DNA of 64,000 nt, taken from the NCBI RefSeq assembly GCF_031456545.1, contig NZ_JAVDUV010000001.1, positions 2,294,001 through 2,358,000 on the forward strand. Reading direction: 5' to 3'. Of this stretch, positions 41,994 to 50,658 are shown piece by piece; position 1 is the stretch's first letter; every line of letters starts with the position of its first letter. The translations under genes were made by a program, and so were the position numbers. Below the pieces are notes generated by a model, which was not told the DNA's origin, searched no databases, and worked only from the letters and a program-made list of their open reading frames with translations. The DNA is from Agromyces sp. 3263 (GTDB lineage Bacteria; Actinomycetota; Actinomycetes; Actinomycetales; Microbacteriaceae).

Positions 41994-42710
41994 ATGCCCG
42001 CTCTCGCAGCTCCGTCGTCGCCCGAGGCCAAGGCCGCCCTCGCGGTGCTGGCCGATCGCGTGCGGCGGCGGCACGCGGCATCCGCTGGACGCGTCGTGCT
42101 CGGCATCACCGGGAGCCCGGGCGCGGGGAAGACGACGCTGGCGCAGTCGCTCGTCGCCGCGCTGAACAGGGACGCGGACGCCGCCGCAGTGCCCGCCGCT
42201 GCGCCGGGCCTGGCCGTGCACCTGCCGATGGACGGCTTCCACCTCGCGAACTCGACCCTCGACCGGCTCGGGCTGCGGCACCGAAAGGGTGCCATCGAGA
42301 CGTTCGACGGCTGGGGCTTCGTGGCGCTGCTCGAGCGGGTGCGACGCGAGGTCGACCGCACGGTCTTCGCGCCCGCGTTCGAGCGAGACGTCGACGAGCC
42401 GGTCGCCGGCGCGATCGCCATCGAGCCGGCCGCGCGCATCGTGGTCGTCGAGGGCAACTACCTGCTCGGTGAGAGGGAGCCGTGGAGCCGGGTGCGGGCG
42501 CTGCTCGACGAGGCCTGGTTCTGCGACGCCGCCGATGACGAGCGGATGTCGCGGCTCGTGCACCGGCACACGGCCTTCGGCCGCTCACCCGAGGACGCCC
42601 ACGCCTGGGCGGCCGACGTCGACGGCGCCAACGCGCGCGGCATCGAGCCCAGCCGCAACCGGGCCGACTTGGTGGTGTCGGGCGTCACTTGGGAGTCGCT
42701 CGACCGCTGA
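41994..42710 (+). CDS. P-loop nucleoside/sugar kinase (FrcK/PanK-like)
   Basis: The product has 238 residues. Walker A is VVLGITGSPGAGKTTLAQSL near 34-53, substrate motif HLPMDGFHLAN near 76, and the lid region contains RIVVVEGNYLLGEREPW near 142-158. The family phosphorylates small metabolites (fructose-transport kinases, uridine kinases, type 1 pantothenate kinases share it). The exact substrate cannot be told. I chose ATG 41994, because CATGCT at 41981-41986 is 7 nt upstream; ATG 41982 would put the start inside that hexamer. Confidence 0.8.
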   Translation: MPALAAPSSPEAKAALAVLADRVRRRHAASAGRVVLGITGSPGAGKTTLAQSLVAALNRDADAAAVPAAAPGLAVHLPMDGFHLANSTLDRLGLRHRKGAIETFDGWGFVALLERVRREVDRTVFAPAFERDVDEPVAGAIAIEPAARIVVVEGNYLLGEREPWSRVRALLDEAWFCDAADDERMSRLVHRHTAFGRSPEDAHAWAADVDGANARGIEPSRNRADLVVSGVTWESLDR

Positions 42711-42747
42711 GCGGCCCGAGACCCGACGCTCGGAGCCCGAGGCCGTA

Positions 42748-43047
42748 TCAGCCCGTCGTGTCGGCCGTCACCCGGCCCGAGGCATCCACCGTGACGACCG
42801 TCGTGAGCTTCTTGCGGTTCAGCGCCCGGTACGCGATGTAGATCAGCCAGAGTCCGCCGGTCAGGATGACCAGGATGAGGTTCCAGAACCAGCCGATGCG
42901 CTTGTTCTTCGAGAGCACCGCCTGCCCGCCCGTGAACGTCTGCACGGTCCAGCCGCGCTGCACGTAGCGCGCGACCTCGGTGCTGAGGATCCGGGTGCGG
43001 GTCTCGTCCGACAGCGGCACCGGGCCGCCCGCGTTCGCTTCCGTCAT
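42748..43047 (-). CDS. Small membrane protein with two adjacent helices' worth of hydrophobic segment
   Basis: The product has 99 residues. A soluble N-terminus (TRTRILSTEVARYVQRGWTV) leads to a hydrophobic stretch IGWFWNLILVILTGGLWLIY near 52-71 and a basic turn (RALNRKK), ending in a short beta tail. The pattern resembles small actinobacterial proteins with a WxxGGWxxW-like helix. ATG 43047 is preferred over one 36 bp upstream. Function is unknown. Confidence 0.65.
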   Translation of the reverse strand: MTEANAGGPVPLSDETRTRILSTEVARYVQRGWTVQTFTGGQAVLSKNKRIGWFWNLILVILTGGLWLIYIAYRALNRKKLTTVVTVDASGRVTADTTG

Positions 43048-43151
43048 CCCCGTACCGTACTCCCGGCGATGCCGTCGCGACATCCCTCGGGGCCGGTCGG
43101 CGCCGCGAGGAGTACCCTTGTGGGCAGCCGTGGGACCCGAAGGAGCCGCCC

Positions 43152-43424
43152 ATGCCGTACTACATCATCGAGCGGAACTTCGCCGAAGAGGTGCAGACCC
43201 CCGTCTCGGATGCACTGAACATCAACCTCATCAACGACGAGGAAGAGGTGCGCTGGCTGTACTCCTTCCTCTCGGTCGACCGGCGCAAGACGTACTGCCT
43301 GTACGAGGCGCCGTCCATCGAGGCGATCCGCGCCGCGGCGGTGCGGGCGGGGCTGCCGGCCGACGTGGTGACCGAGCTCACCGGCCGGGTCATGCCGAAC
43401 GGCCTCCTGCAGGCGATCAGCTGA
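43152..43424 (+). CDS. DUF4242 protein
   Basis: The product has 90 residues and matches DUF4242: MPYYIIERNFAE at the start, DEEEVRWLYSFLSVDRRKTY near 30-49 and CLYEAPSIEAIRAAAVRAGLP near 51-71. It is a ferredoxin-like small protein of unknown role, sometimes annotated as nickel-binding. GAAGGAGCC precedes ATG 43152. The stop codon is immediately followed by the first copy of a 30-32 bp repeat array. Confidence 0.85.
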   Translation: MPYYIIERNFAEEVQTPVSDALNINLINDEEEVRWLYSFLSVDRRKTYCLYEAPSIEAIRAAAVRAGLPADVVTELTGRVMPNGLLQAIS

Positions 43425-43548
43425 GCTCACGCCAGTCCGCGCTCGCGCGCGACGGTGCTCATGCCAGTCCGCGCTCGCGCGACGGTGCTCACGCCAGTCC
43501 GCGCTCGACGGCGACGGTGCTCATGCCAGTCCGCGCTCGCGCGCATAC
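43425..43548 (-). repeat. Four 30-32 bp direct copies of the LuxR gene's 3' end
   Basis: The unit GCTCA-GCCAGTCCGCGCTCG with spacer GCGCGACGGT is repeated at 43425, 43457, 43487 and 43519. The last copy encodes the C-terminal ERGLA and stop of the LuxR gene; the others repeat that end downstream. Each repeat would encode ERGLA again if read through. Confidence 0.85.
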
Positions 43549-46433
43549 ATCGCCGCCTGGGTGCGGTTGGCGGCGCCGATCTTCGTCAGGATGTTGCGCA
43601 CGTGGTTCGCGGCCGTGTGCTCGCTGATCACGAGTGCTCCGGCGATGTCGCGGTTGCTCCGCCCCTCGGCGAGGAGCCCGATCACCTGGCGCTCGCGGGC
43701 GGTCAGCATGCCGTCGCCGGTGCCGGTGCCCGCGTCTGCAGCGGCTGGCGCGAAGCCGACGTCGAGTTCGTGCAGCACCCGTGCCATCCCGGCCGGTTCG
43801 GCGAGGGCACGAGCTCGCGCCGCATGCGCGGCCGCCTCTGCGGAGCCCGGCTCGAGGCGGTCGAGGTGCGCCGCGGTCGCCGCGAGCGTGCGAGCAACGT
43901 GGAGCGCGGCATCCGTTCGCTCTGCGAGGTCGAGCGCGACGGCGAATCGATCGGGCGGGGAGCCGGTGCCGCAGAGCGACTCGACCTGCCCGAGGTAGCA
44001 GTCGGCCGGGCCGAAGGGGGCCACGAACAGGCCGGACATGAGGTTGAGGCCCGAATAGTCCGACAGCCATGGGTGCAGGCGCTGTGCGACGTCGGCGTCC
44101 TCGAGCCAGAGCGCGGCCTCCGTCATGAACGCCAGGCGCGCGGGCCAGTCGCTCGAGTCGGGGGAGATGTCGCCGATGTGCTCGAGCATCCAGTCGAGCG
44201 TGCGACGCGTCGGTTCGACGAGCCCGAGCTCGGTGTAGAGGGCCAGCAGCCCGGGCGCCCAGCGGTCGGCCGGCGACTCGTCGCCGCTGACGAAGGGGCG
44301 TATCCGCTCGAGCCGGCGCGTCTCGCGGCGCACCATGTAGCTCTGCAGCGCCGACGCACTCGAGTCGGCGTCGGACCGGAAGGAGCTCTCGTCGTGCTGG
44401 ATCCGCCGACAGGCGTCCGCCGCATCGGCGAGCCTGCCGGCGATGATCGCGCGGGTGAACTGCACGCTGTCGACCCAGTAGTCCCAATGCCGGGTCCATC
44501 GCCGGCTCAGCTCCACGCAGTCCCGCTCCGCCTCGTCCAGGGCGGCGCGGTCGCCGACGAGGTAGGCGTTCGCCCCCAGCTGCAGCGCGGCGGCACCGAT
44601 CCACTCCGTGCCGGTGAGGCGCACCAGCGGCAGCAGCTCGCGCACCCGTTCGAGGCGGCGCTCGACGCCGGAGGGACGGAGCGTCAGGGAGACGGTCGAA
44701 CGCAGCACCGCAGTGAGCAGGTGCGGGTCCCGCAGAGCGCGCGCGAGTGCGACGGCGTGATCGCCGAGTCGCTCGGCCTCGTCGACGGCGCCGGTGAACG
44801 CAGTGGCCCGTGCCATCGACGCCAGCGCCTCGACGTAGAGCGGGTCGCGCTCGTCGGGCGGGATGGACGCGAGTGCCTTGGACAGCATCTCGAGGGCTCG
44901 GCTGCCGGGGAGCCCCGGGCGCCACGAGGCATCCTCGAACCCGATGGCCGCACGGACGCGCAGCCGCGGATCGCCCGACGCCCCACTGGCGCGCTCGTAG
45001 AGTGAGCGCGCTCGGGGCGTGTCGGACGCCAGGTTCCAGCTCTCCGCCGCGCGGAAGAGGAGTTCGGCGCGTTCGTCGGCGTCGGGCGTGATCTCCGCTG
45101 CGCGCTCGAACAGTCGCCCGGCGTCCTCGTACGCGACCCGATCCTCGGCGAGCTGGGCGGCGCGCACGAGGTAGGTGACCGCGCGGTCGCCGAATCCGAG
45201 CGCCCGCGCGGCGGCGTAGTGATGGGCGAGTCGCTGGATGAGCCGGGGAGCCGCGGGGAAGTCCGACTCGAGCACCTGGGCGATTCGAGCGTGGACGCGC
45301 AGGAGCTCGGTTCCCGGCATGAGGTCGACGACCGCCTGCCGCGCGATGGCGTGGGGGAACCGGTACCGGTCGCCCGCCTGCCGGGGGGCCTCCAGCAGGC
45401 CCGTCCGCGTCGCGGCATCCATCGCCTGCAGCGTGACGTCGACGGGTGCCTCGCTGATTCCGAGTACTTCGCTCAGGTCGACCTCCTGCCCCAGCACGGC
45501 CGCGAGTTCCAGCACCGCCCGCTGTTCGCCGTCGAGCAGGGCCGCACGGGCGCGCACCTGGTCCCCGACCGAGTCCGGCAACTCGATGACGCGTCGATCG
45601 CCGACTCGCTCCGCCTCGACCACCCGCCGCCACATCGCGCGGAGGAGGAACGGGTTGCCGCCCGTGAGCTCCGCCAGCACGCCGGCCGACTCGCGGGCAT
45701 CCGACGGTGACACCCCTGCGCGGACGACCACGTAGTGGGCGATCTCGTCGAGCGTGAACGGCGGAAGCTCGATCCGCTGCACGCCGCGGAGCCGCTCGAG
45801 CGATGCGAGGGTCTCGGCCAACGCGTCGGAACGGTCGGGTGGTGCGGCGCGGAGGGTTCCGATGAGGAGCAGCCTCGATGCCGTCATGGATTCGACGATG
45901 CGACCGAGGAGCCGGATCGCCGCGGGGCCCGCCCAGTGCAGGTCCTCGAGCACGAGCACCATCGGACGCTTCCCCGTCGCAGCGCGCAGCACCTCGACCA
46001 CCGCCTCGAACATGCGCTCCTGACCGAGGAATGGCGCCCCGGCCCCCGCGACCCCGGGTTCGGTGCGCTCGAGCATTCGCGTGAGGAGGTCGGCCGTCTC
46101 CACGTCGGCAGCGTCGGTGGCGCCGTCGAGGAACGCAGGCGCCAGCACGCGCAGCGGATCGCCGAAGGGCTCGAACGGCGCGCCGAGCTCCTGGATGCAC
46201 GCGCCGACGAGCACGGCGGCGCCGTCGCCGTGGAGGTCGGTGGCGACCTCGCTCACGAGGCGCGACTTGCCCGAGCCCGGCTCGCCGCTGAGGAAGATCG
46301 CGCGCCCCGCGCCGCCCACGGCGTCGGCCCACGCTGCGTGGAGCGCCTCGACCTCGTCGTGCCGGGCGATGAATGGCGGCTGACCGGACGTCGTCCATCC
46401 CGCCGGCAGCGCCGGGGCGGACCATTCCCGCAT
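43521..46433 (-). CDS. Large AAA-ATPase LuxR-family regulator (LAL type)
   Basis: The product has 970 residues. The N-terminal AAA/STAND ATPase (about 22-330) has Walker A FLSGEPGSGKSRLVSEV near 47-63 and Walker B MVLVLEDLHWAG near 157. A long helical TPR-like region (about 370-870) follows, and the C-terminal LuxR HTH is LTARERQVIGLLAEGRSNRD near 907-926 with HTAANHVRNILTKIGAANRT. TATGGT lies 6 nt before ATG 46433 (leaderless). LAL regulators activate neighbouring or distant metabolic genes on ligand binding; target unknown here. Its 3' end is duplicated downstream three times. Confidence 0.9.
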   Translation of the reverse strand: MREWSAPALPAGWTTSGQPPFIARHDEVEALHAAWADAVGGAGRAIFLSGEPGSGKSRLVSEVATDLHGDGAAVLVGACIQELGAPFEPFGDPLRVLAPAFLDGATDAADVETADLLTRMLERTEPGVAGAGAPFLGQERMFEAVVEVLRAATGKRPMVLVLEDLHWAGPAAIRLLGRIVESMTASRLLLIGTLRAAPPDRSDALAETLASLERLRGVQRIELPPFTLDEIAHYVVVRAGVSPSDARESAGVLAELTGGNPFLLRAMWRRVVEAERVGDRRVIELPDSVGDQVRARAALLDGEQRAVLELAAVLGQEVDLSEVLGISEAPVDVTLQAMDAATRTGLLEAPRQAGDRYRFPHAIARQAVVDLMPGTELLRVHARIAQVLESDFPAAPRLIQRLAHHYAAARALGFGDRAVTYLVRAAQLAEDRVAYEDAGRLFERAAEITPDADERAELLFRAAESWNLASDTPRARSLYERASGASGDPRLRVRAAIGFEDASWRPGLPGSRALEMLSKALASIPPDERDPLYVEALASMARATAFTGAVDEAERLGDHAVALARALRDPHLLTAVLRSTVSLTLRPSGVERRLERVRELLPLVRLTGTEWIGAAALQLGANAYLVGDRAALDEAERDCVELSRRWTRHWDYWVDSVQFTRAIIAGRLADAADACRRIQHDESSFRSDADSSASALQSYMVRRETRRLERIRPFVSGDESPADRWAPGLLALYTELGLVEPTRRTLDWMLEHIGDISPDSSDWPARLAFMTEAALWLEDADVAQRLHPWLSDYSGLNLMSGLFVAPFGPADCYLGQVESLCGTGSPPDRFAVALDLAERTDAALHVARTLAATAAHLDRLEPGSAEAAAHAARARALAEPAGMARVLHELDVGFAPAAADAGTGTGDGMLTARERQVIGLLAEGRSNRDIAGALVISEHTAANHVRNILTKIGAANRTQAAMYARERGLA

Positions 46434-46598
46434 CTGCCCACCATATTCCCGGCGCGCGCCGGCGGCGATGGTCCGAATTGACTAGTCTCTCCGCCGCCGG
46501 AAGATGGGCAGCCCACGTCATGCGGCGCCTCCACCGCGTTCCTAGCGTGAACCCCACGATGATCCTCCGGACCGTCGGATCATGAAGGGAATCAGATC

Positions 46599-46856
46599 AT
46601 GGACGTTCGTGCGTTCCTCATCATCCCGGCGGCCGTGGTCGTGGCCGTGCTCGCCGGGTGCGGACAGACGGGTGCGGCATCCGGTGCCGGCGCGGGCTCC
46701 GGTGCCGCACACGTGAAGGCCCCGTCGACGTGGGTCTGCAGCGCTCCCGCCTACATCAGGGAGCGGGCGCCCGAGGGCGCCTGCGACAGCGTTGACGGCA
46801 ACGGTGCCGACACCTCCGCGGTCGACGACGACCTGTCGCCCGCGACCGGTCGGTGA
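46599..46856 (+). CDS. Small lipoprotein
   Basis: The product has 85 residues. Signal peptide FLIIPAAVVVAVLAGCGQ with lipobox LAGC (Cys21) is followed by an Ala/Gly linker and a short domain with two cysteines (WVCSAPAYIRERAPEGACDS) that could form a disulphide. AAGGGAATC precedes ATG 46599. It is divergent from the LuxR-family gene and might be its target. No family known. Confidence 0.7.
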   Translation: MDVRAFLIIPAAVVVAVLAGCGQTGAASGAGAGSGAAHVKAPSTWVCSAPAYIRERAPEGACDSVDGNGADTSAVDDDLSPATGR

Positions 46857-47047
46857 CCACCGACCGACACCCTCCACCGACTGGCCGACACCCTCCAACG
46901 ACGCCGTCGCCCTGCCGCTCACCGCGGTGGGGCGGCGGCGCGAGTGCGGGGAAGCGGCTCGGTGCCCCCCATCCGTGGGCTTGTCGCTCGACCGGGCACC
47001 TCGTAGTCTCACCAACGACTGCGTTCCCAGACCCGATCGGAGTCACC

Positions 47048-47770
47048 ATGTCCGCAACCGCGCTGCCCTCCAGTGGTGATGGCCGGCCCGAGCCCGGACC
47101 GGGCGCCGGCGTCGGGCACAAGTCGTGCGATGCGAGCGGCATGGCCGACATCCATCGGATGTTCCGGGCCGGATTCGGTGAGGCGCCGTCGCTCGTCGCC
47201 GGGGTGGCCGACGGCGACGTGGTGCACGCCGAGGTGGTGAGCGACCACCTCCGCATGCTGTCGGCCGGCCTGCACGCCCACCACGAGGGCGAGGACACCA
47301 TGCTCTGGGATGCGCTCGGCGAGCGGGCTCCGTCGTGCAGCGTGCACGTGCAGCGCATGAAGGCCCAGCACGCCCAGCTGCTGGTCCACCTCCTCGAGCT
47401 CGACGCGGCCCTGCCCGCCTGGCGATCGCGCGGTGCATCGACGGATGCCGCGGCGCTGCTCTCCGCGCTCAACGGCATCAACGGGGCGCTGGCCGACCAC
47501 CTCCCCGACGAGGAGTCGAACATCGTGCCCGTGATGGAGACGGTGATCACGCAGCAGGAGGTCGACGCCCTCGCGACCCACGGCCGGAAGGCGACGCCGA
47601 AGGGGCAGATGTTCCTGCAGTTGGGCGCGATCCTCGCTGCGCAGCCCGACGGAGGGATCGCCTGGCAGAAGGCGCACCTGCCCGGGCCGGTCCGGGTGAT
47701 CTGGCGCGTCGTCGGCCGCTCGAAGTACGAGGCGAACCGGGCAGAGCTGGTCGGCGACCGCCGGCCGTAG
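47048..47770 (+). CDS. Hemerythrin-like domain protein
   Basis: The product has 240 residues. Iron-ligand positions typical of HHE proteins are present: HRMFRAGF near 36, HLRMLSAGLHAHHEGEDTML near 67-86, HAQLLVHLLELD near 108 and HLPDEESNIVPV near 152-163. The protein should bind a di-iron centre and sense or scavenge oxygen, NO or peroxide. The C-terminal 50 residues are an extra helical extension. GGAG at 47039-47042 stands 5 nt before ATG 47048. Confidence 0.85.
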   Translation: MSATALPSSGDGRPEPGPGAGVGHKSCDASGMADIHRMFRAGFGEAPSLVAGVADGDVVHAEVVSDHLRMLSAGLHAHHEGEDTMLWDALGERAPSCSVHVQRMKAQHAQLLVHLLELDAALPAWRSRGASTDAAALLSALNGINGALADHLPDEESNIVPVMETVITQQEVDALATHGRKATPKGQMFLQLGAILAAQPDGGIAWQKAHLPGPVRVIWRVVGRSKYEANRAELVGDRRP

Positions 47771-47794
47771 CGGAGGTGCCCTCGGCCATCGTGC

Positions 47795-48217
47795 TCAGGG
47801 CGGCGGCGGCGACGGCGCCTCGTGCAGCATCCGGAACTCGTGCCGGCGCAGCAGCTTCAGCACCACGTTCGCGGGCGGTCCGAACGCCGCGAGGCCCGCG
47901 TCGGTCGTGCAGGGGGCGATGCCGTCGATCGCGTAGTCGCGTCCGCGCCAGACCACCGTGCACCGACCGTGGGCCGCCTCGACGTTGCGGTACCAGTTCA
48001 CGCCCGTGCCGTAGGTGAGCTCCGCGACGAAGCCATCGGGCACGCGGGCGAGGATCAGGGGCGTCTCGAACACCCCGCCCGACTTGCGGCCGGTGTGCCG
48101 GACGAGCGAGAACGGCCCGAAACCGGCATGGGCCATCCGCAGCGTGAACGGATTGAGCGCGTGCTTGATCGTCCAGAGCCATGCCCGCTTGATCGGACCG
48201 CCGGTGCTCCGTGCCAT
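47795..48217 (-). CDS. DDN-type F420/deazaflavin-dependent nitroreductase
   Basis: The product has 140 residues, short and complete for the family. Characteristic are LVRHTGRKSGGVFETPLILA near 38-57, NWYRNVEAA near 75 and the C-terminal RRHEFRMLHEA. These split-barrel proteins use F420H2 (or FMN) to reduce quinones or nitro compounds and protect against oxidative stress. Start ATG 48217; its end is convergent with the hemerythrin gene, 24 bp away. It follows the maltokinase gene by 10 bp on the same strand, so the two could share a message. Confidence 0.85.
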   Translation of the reverse strand: MARSTGGPIKRAWLWTIKHALNPFTLRMAHAGFGPFSLVRHTGRKSGGVFETPLILARVPDGFVAELTYGTGVNWYRNVEAAHGRCTVVWRGRDYAIDGIAPCTTDAGLAAFGPPANVVLKLLRRHEFRMLHEAPSPPPP

Positions 48218-48227
48218 GATGCGCCCG

Positions 48228-49700
48228 TCACTCCGCCATCGAGGAGGGCCGACCGGCGCTCGGGGCCACGGACGCCTGCAACGGCGCCGACTGGAGCAAC
48301 TGCAGGATCGCGTTCAGCGGGATGGCCGCCCACGTCGGGCGGTTGCGGGTCTCGTAGATCGCCTCGTACACGGCCTTGTCGAGCTCGAACGCGGCGAGCA
48401 GGTCGCGGTAGGCGCTGAGGTCGAGCCCGGATGCCGCGACGTAGCCGTCGAGGAACGCCCGGCGTGCGGCATCCGCCCACCGTGCCGCCGTGGCCGCCCG
48501 CTCGGGCAGTGCCAGCGCCGTCGATCCGGCGACGTAGTCGAACGAGCGCAGCATGCCCGCGACGTCGCGCGCGGGCAGGTCGGGGCGGCAGCGTTCGCGC
48601 ATCGGGCGAAGCGGCTCGCCCTCGAAGTCGAGCAGCACCCACCCGCGGCCGGGCACGAGCAGCACCTGCCCGAGGTGCAGGTCGCCGTGGATGCGCTGCA
48701 GCTCGGGCCAGGCGCCCGCCCGGGCGCGCGTATAGACGGCCTCGATCGCCGGGCGGTGCCGGCCGAGCTCGTGCACCTCGGCCACGGCGATGCCGAGCCG
48801 ACGCGTCCACGCGCCCGTGATGCGGTCGACGAGCGCCGGCTCGGGCCGCTCGCGCGGGAACAGCTCGCCGAGCGAGAGGTGCACCTCGGCGACCGCGGCG
48901 CCGAGCGCGCGCGCCTCGTCGTCGAACGGCGTCCCGGCCGATGCGGCGGCCAGCGCCACACGCCAGGCGTCCTCGACACCGGGCAGGAACTCCTGCGCGA
49001 ACGCCAGGTGGCCGCGCGCCCGGCCGCTGGGCCGGCCGACGTCGTCCCATTCGCCCAGCACGTCGCCCACCGTCGCCGGCACGTGCGGCGAGCCGGCCCC
49101 GGCCAGTGCCGTCTGCAGCGTGACATCCGGATTGTCGCCGTCGTGCAGCTGCCGGAACACCTTGCAGATGATCGGCGCCGACCCGGCCGGGCGGTAGATG
49201 ATCGACGTGTTCGACTGCTCGCCGCCGAGCACGGTCGCCGGCGCGCTCCGCGGGGGTCGAGCGGATGCCGCCGCGTCGCCCGAGTAGCGGCCACGCGCGG
49301 TCGCGGCACCGGGGCCCGTGGCGATCGCCTCGCCCTCGTCGACGATCATCGCGAGCAGCGCGTCGGTGTAGGCGGGGTCGTGCGGTCCGTCGTAGAGCCA
49401 CCGGTCGCCACCCTCTGGCGCGCCGCCCGGCACGCCGCCTCGAGCGGGCAACCGGGCGATGAGGTGCTCGGATGCCGCGGGCGACGCCTGGGGCTCGGCC
49501 CGCTCGACCACCGGCACCTGGTAGAGGATCGGCGGCTCCGAGGCGTCGTCCATGAGGAAGAGGGTGCGGACGTACGCGCCCTCCTCGGTGGTGGGCGACT
49601 CGAGCGCCCCGATGACGCGAAGCTCGGGCGCGTGCCCCTTGCCGCCGAACCAGCGCTGCTGCGGCATCCACCCGGCGATCGCGGCAACGGCCCTGTCCAT
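48228..49700 (-). CDS. mak: Maltokinase
   Basis: The product has 490 residues. N-terminal cap with MPQQRWFGGKGH near 12-23; nucleotide loop VLGGEQSNTSIIYR near 158-171; kinase core IHGDLHLGQVLLVPGRGWVL near 346-365 and LLDFEGEPLRP near 366-376, as in the aminoglycoside-phosphotransferase-like maltokinases. It makes maltose 1-phosphate for the GlgE glucan pathway. The usual treS, glgE and glgB neighbours are missing, so this copy is unlinked. TACGGT stands 6 nt before ATG 49700 (leaderless). Confidence 0.88.
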   Translation of the reverse strand: MDRAVAAIAGWMPQQRWFGGKGHAPELRVIGALESPTTEEGAYVRTLFLMDDASEPPILYQVPVVERAEPQASPAASEHLIARLPARGGVPGGAPEGGDRWLYDGPHDPAYTDALLAMIVDEGEAIATGPGAATARGRYSGDAAASARPPRSAPATVLGGEQSNTSIIYRPAGSAPIICKVFRQLHDGDNPDVTLQTALAGAGSPHVPATVGDVLGEWDDVGRPSGRARGHLAFAQEFLPGVEDAWRVALAAASAGTPFDDEARALGAAVAEVHLSLGELFPRERPEPALVDRITGAWTRRLGIAVAEVHELGRHRPAIEAVYTRARAGAWPELQRIHGDLHLGQVLLVPGRGWVLLDFEGEPLRPMRERCRPDLPARDVAGMLRSFDYVAGSTALALPERAATAARWADAARRAFLDGYVAASGLDLSAYRDLLAAFELDKAVYEAIYETRNRPTWAAIPLNAILQLLQSAPLQASVAPSAGRPSSMAE

Positions 49701-49857
49701 GCCTGAACCGTACGGCGAGCCGCGGCGGATGTCGAGGCGAGACGCCGAGTGGAGGGCGGAGCCGCTATCGCTGGTCGCGAGTCGCACGTGCGAACCAGCC
49801 TCGGCGGCCGTGCACAAGGGGCTGACCGTCGTGCCGCCGCGTGCCGATACTGGGCGC

Positions 49858-50649
49858 ATGTGGATGGCGTTCCTCTTCGGTGCCGTGGCATCGGCCGCGC
49901 TCGTGATCGGGGCGTTCATCGGTGGGCGGTTCACGCTGCCGAAGCGCTTCCTCGCGATCATGCTGTCGTTCGCGGCGGGCATGCTCATCACGGCGCTGAG
50001 CTTCGAGCTGTTCCAGGATGCCTACGAGCGTGGCGGCATCTGGATCGCCGCCGTCGGGCTGCTCGTCGGCGCGGTGGTCTTCACGACGCTGAGCGCCCTC
50101 CTCGACCGGTGGGCCCAGGCCGGCTCGGATCCGACGCCCGCCGACGAGTACCGGGGCAGCGCGAAGCTCGACACGGATGCCGCCGCCGAGGGCCGCCCGG
50201 CCACGGCGGCGTCCGTGCAGGGTGCGGCCGGCCTCGCGCTGCTCGCCGCGGCCACCCTCGACGGCGCACCGGAGAACCTCGCCCTCGGCATCTCGATCAG
50301 CGAGGGAACGGGCGGCGTCGCGCTGCTCGCCGCCATCTTCGTGTCGAACCTGCCGGAGGCGCTCGTGGGCGCGGCGTCCATGCGGGAACAGGGCCGCTCG
50401 CTGTTGCAGATCATGGGACTCTGGGGCGCATGCGCGGCCGTGCTCGTGTTCGCCGTCGTCATCGGCGCCGGCCCGCTCTCGGGCAGCGACCCCGAGGTCG
50501 TCTCGTTCCCGCTCGCGTTCGCAGCCGGAGCCGTCATCGCCGCGCTCGCCGACACGATCATGCCCGAGGCCTACGAGCACGGCGGGCCGGCCGTCGCGCT
50601 CAGCACCGCCGCGGGATTCGTGCTCGCGTTCGTGCTCTCGCTCGCCTGA
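49858..50649 (+). CDS. ZIP-family metal transporter
   Basis: The product has 263 residues with eight predicted helices. Metal-site helices contain the ZIP patterns LDGAPENLALGISI near 137-150 (HN replaced by PEN) and VSNLPEALVGAASM near 161-174. The first is a variant: the histidine of HNxPEG-type motifs is not present, so substrate may differ from zinc. GATACT at 49846-49851 stands 6 nt before ATG 49858 (leaderless). It is divergent from maltokinase. Confidence 0.85.
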   Translation: MWMAFLFGAVASAALVIGAFIGGRFTLPKRFLAIMLSFAAGMLITALSFELFQDAYERGGIWIAAVGLLVGAVVFTTLSALLDRWAQAGSDPTPADEYRGSAKLDTDAAAEGRPATAASVQGAAGLALLAAATLDGAPENLALGISISEGTGGVALLAAIFVSNLPEALVGAASMREQGRSLLQIMGLWGACAAVLVFAVVIGAGPLSGSDPEVVSFPLAFAAGAVIAALADTIMPEAYEHGGPAVALSTAAGFVLAFVLSLA

Positions 50650-50658
50650 GGGCCGGGG

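Noticed and set aside
43425..43548. Possible CRISPR array
   Set aside because: Copies are almost fully identical without unique spacers, and the last copy is coding sequence.
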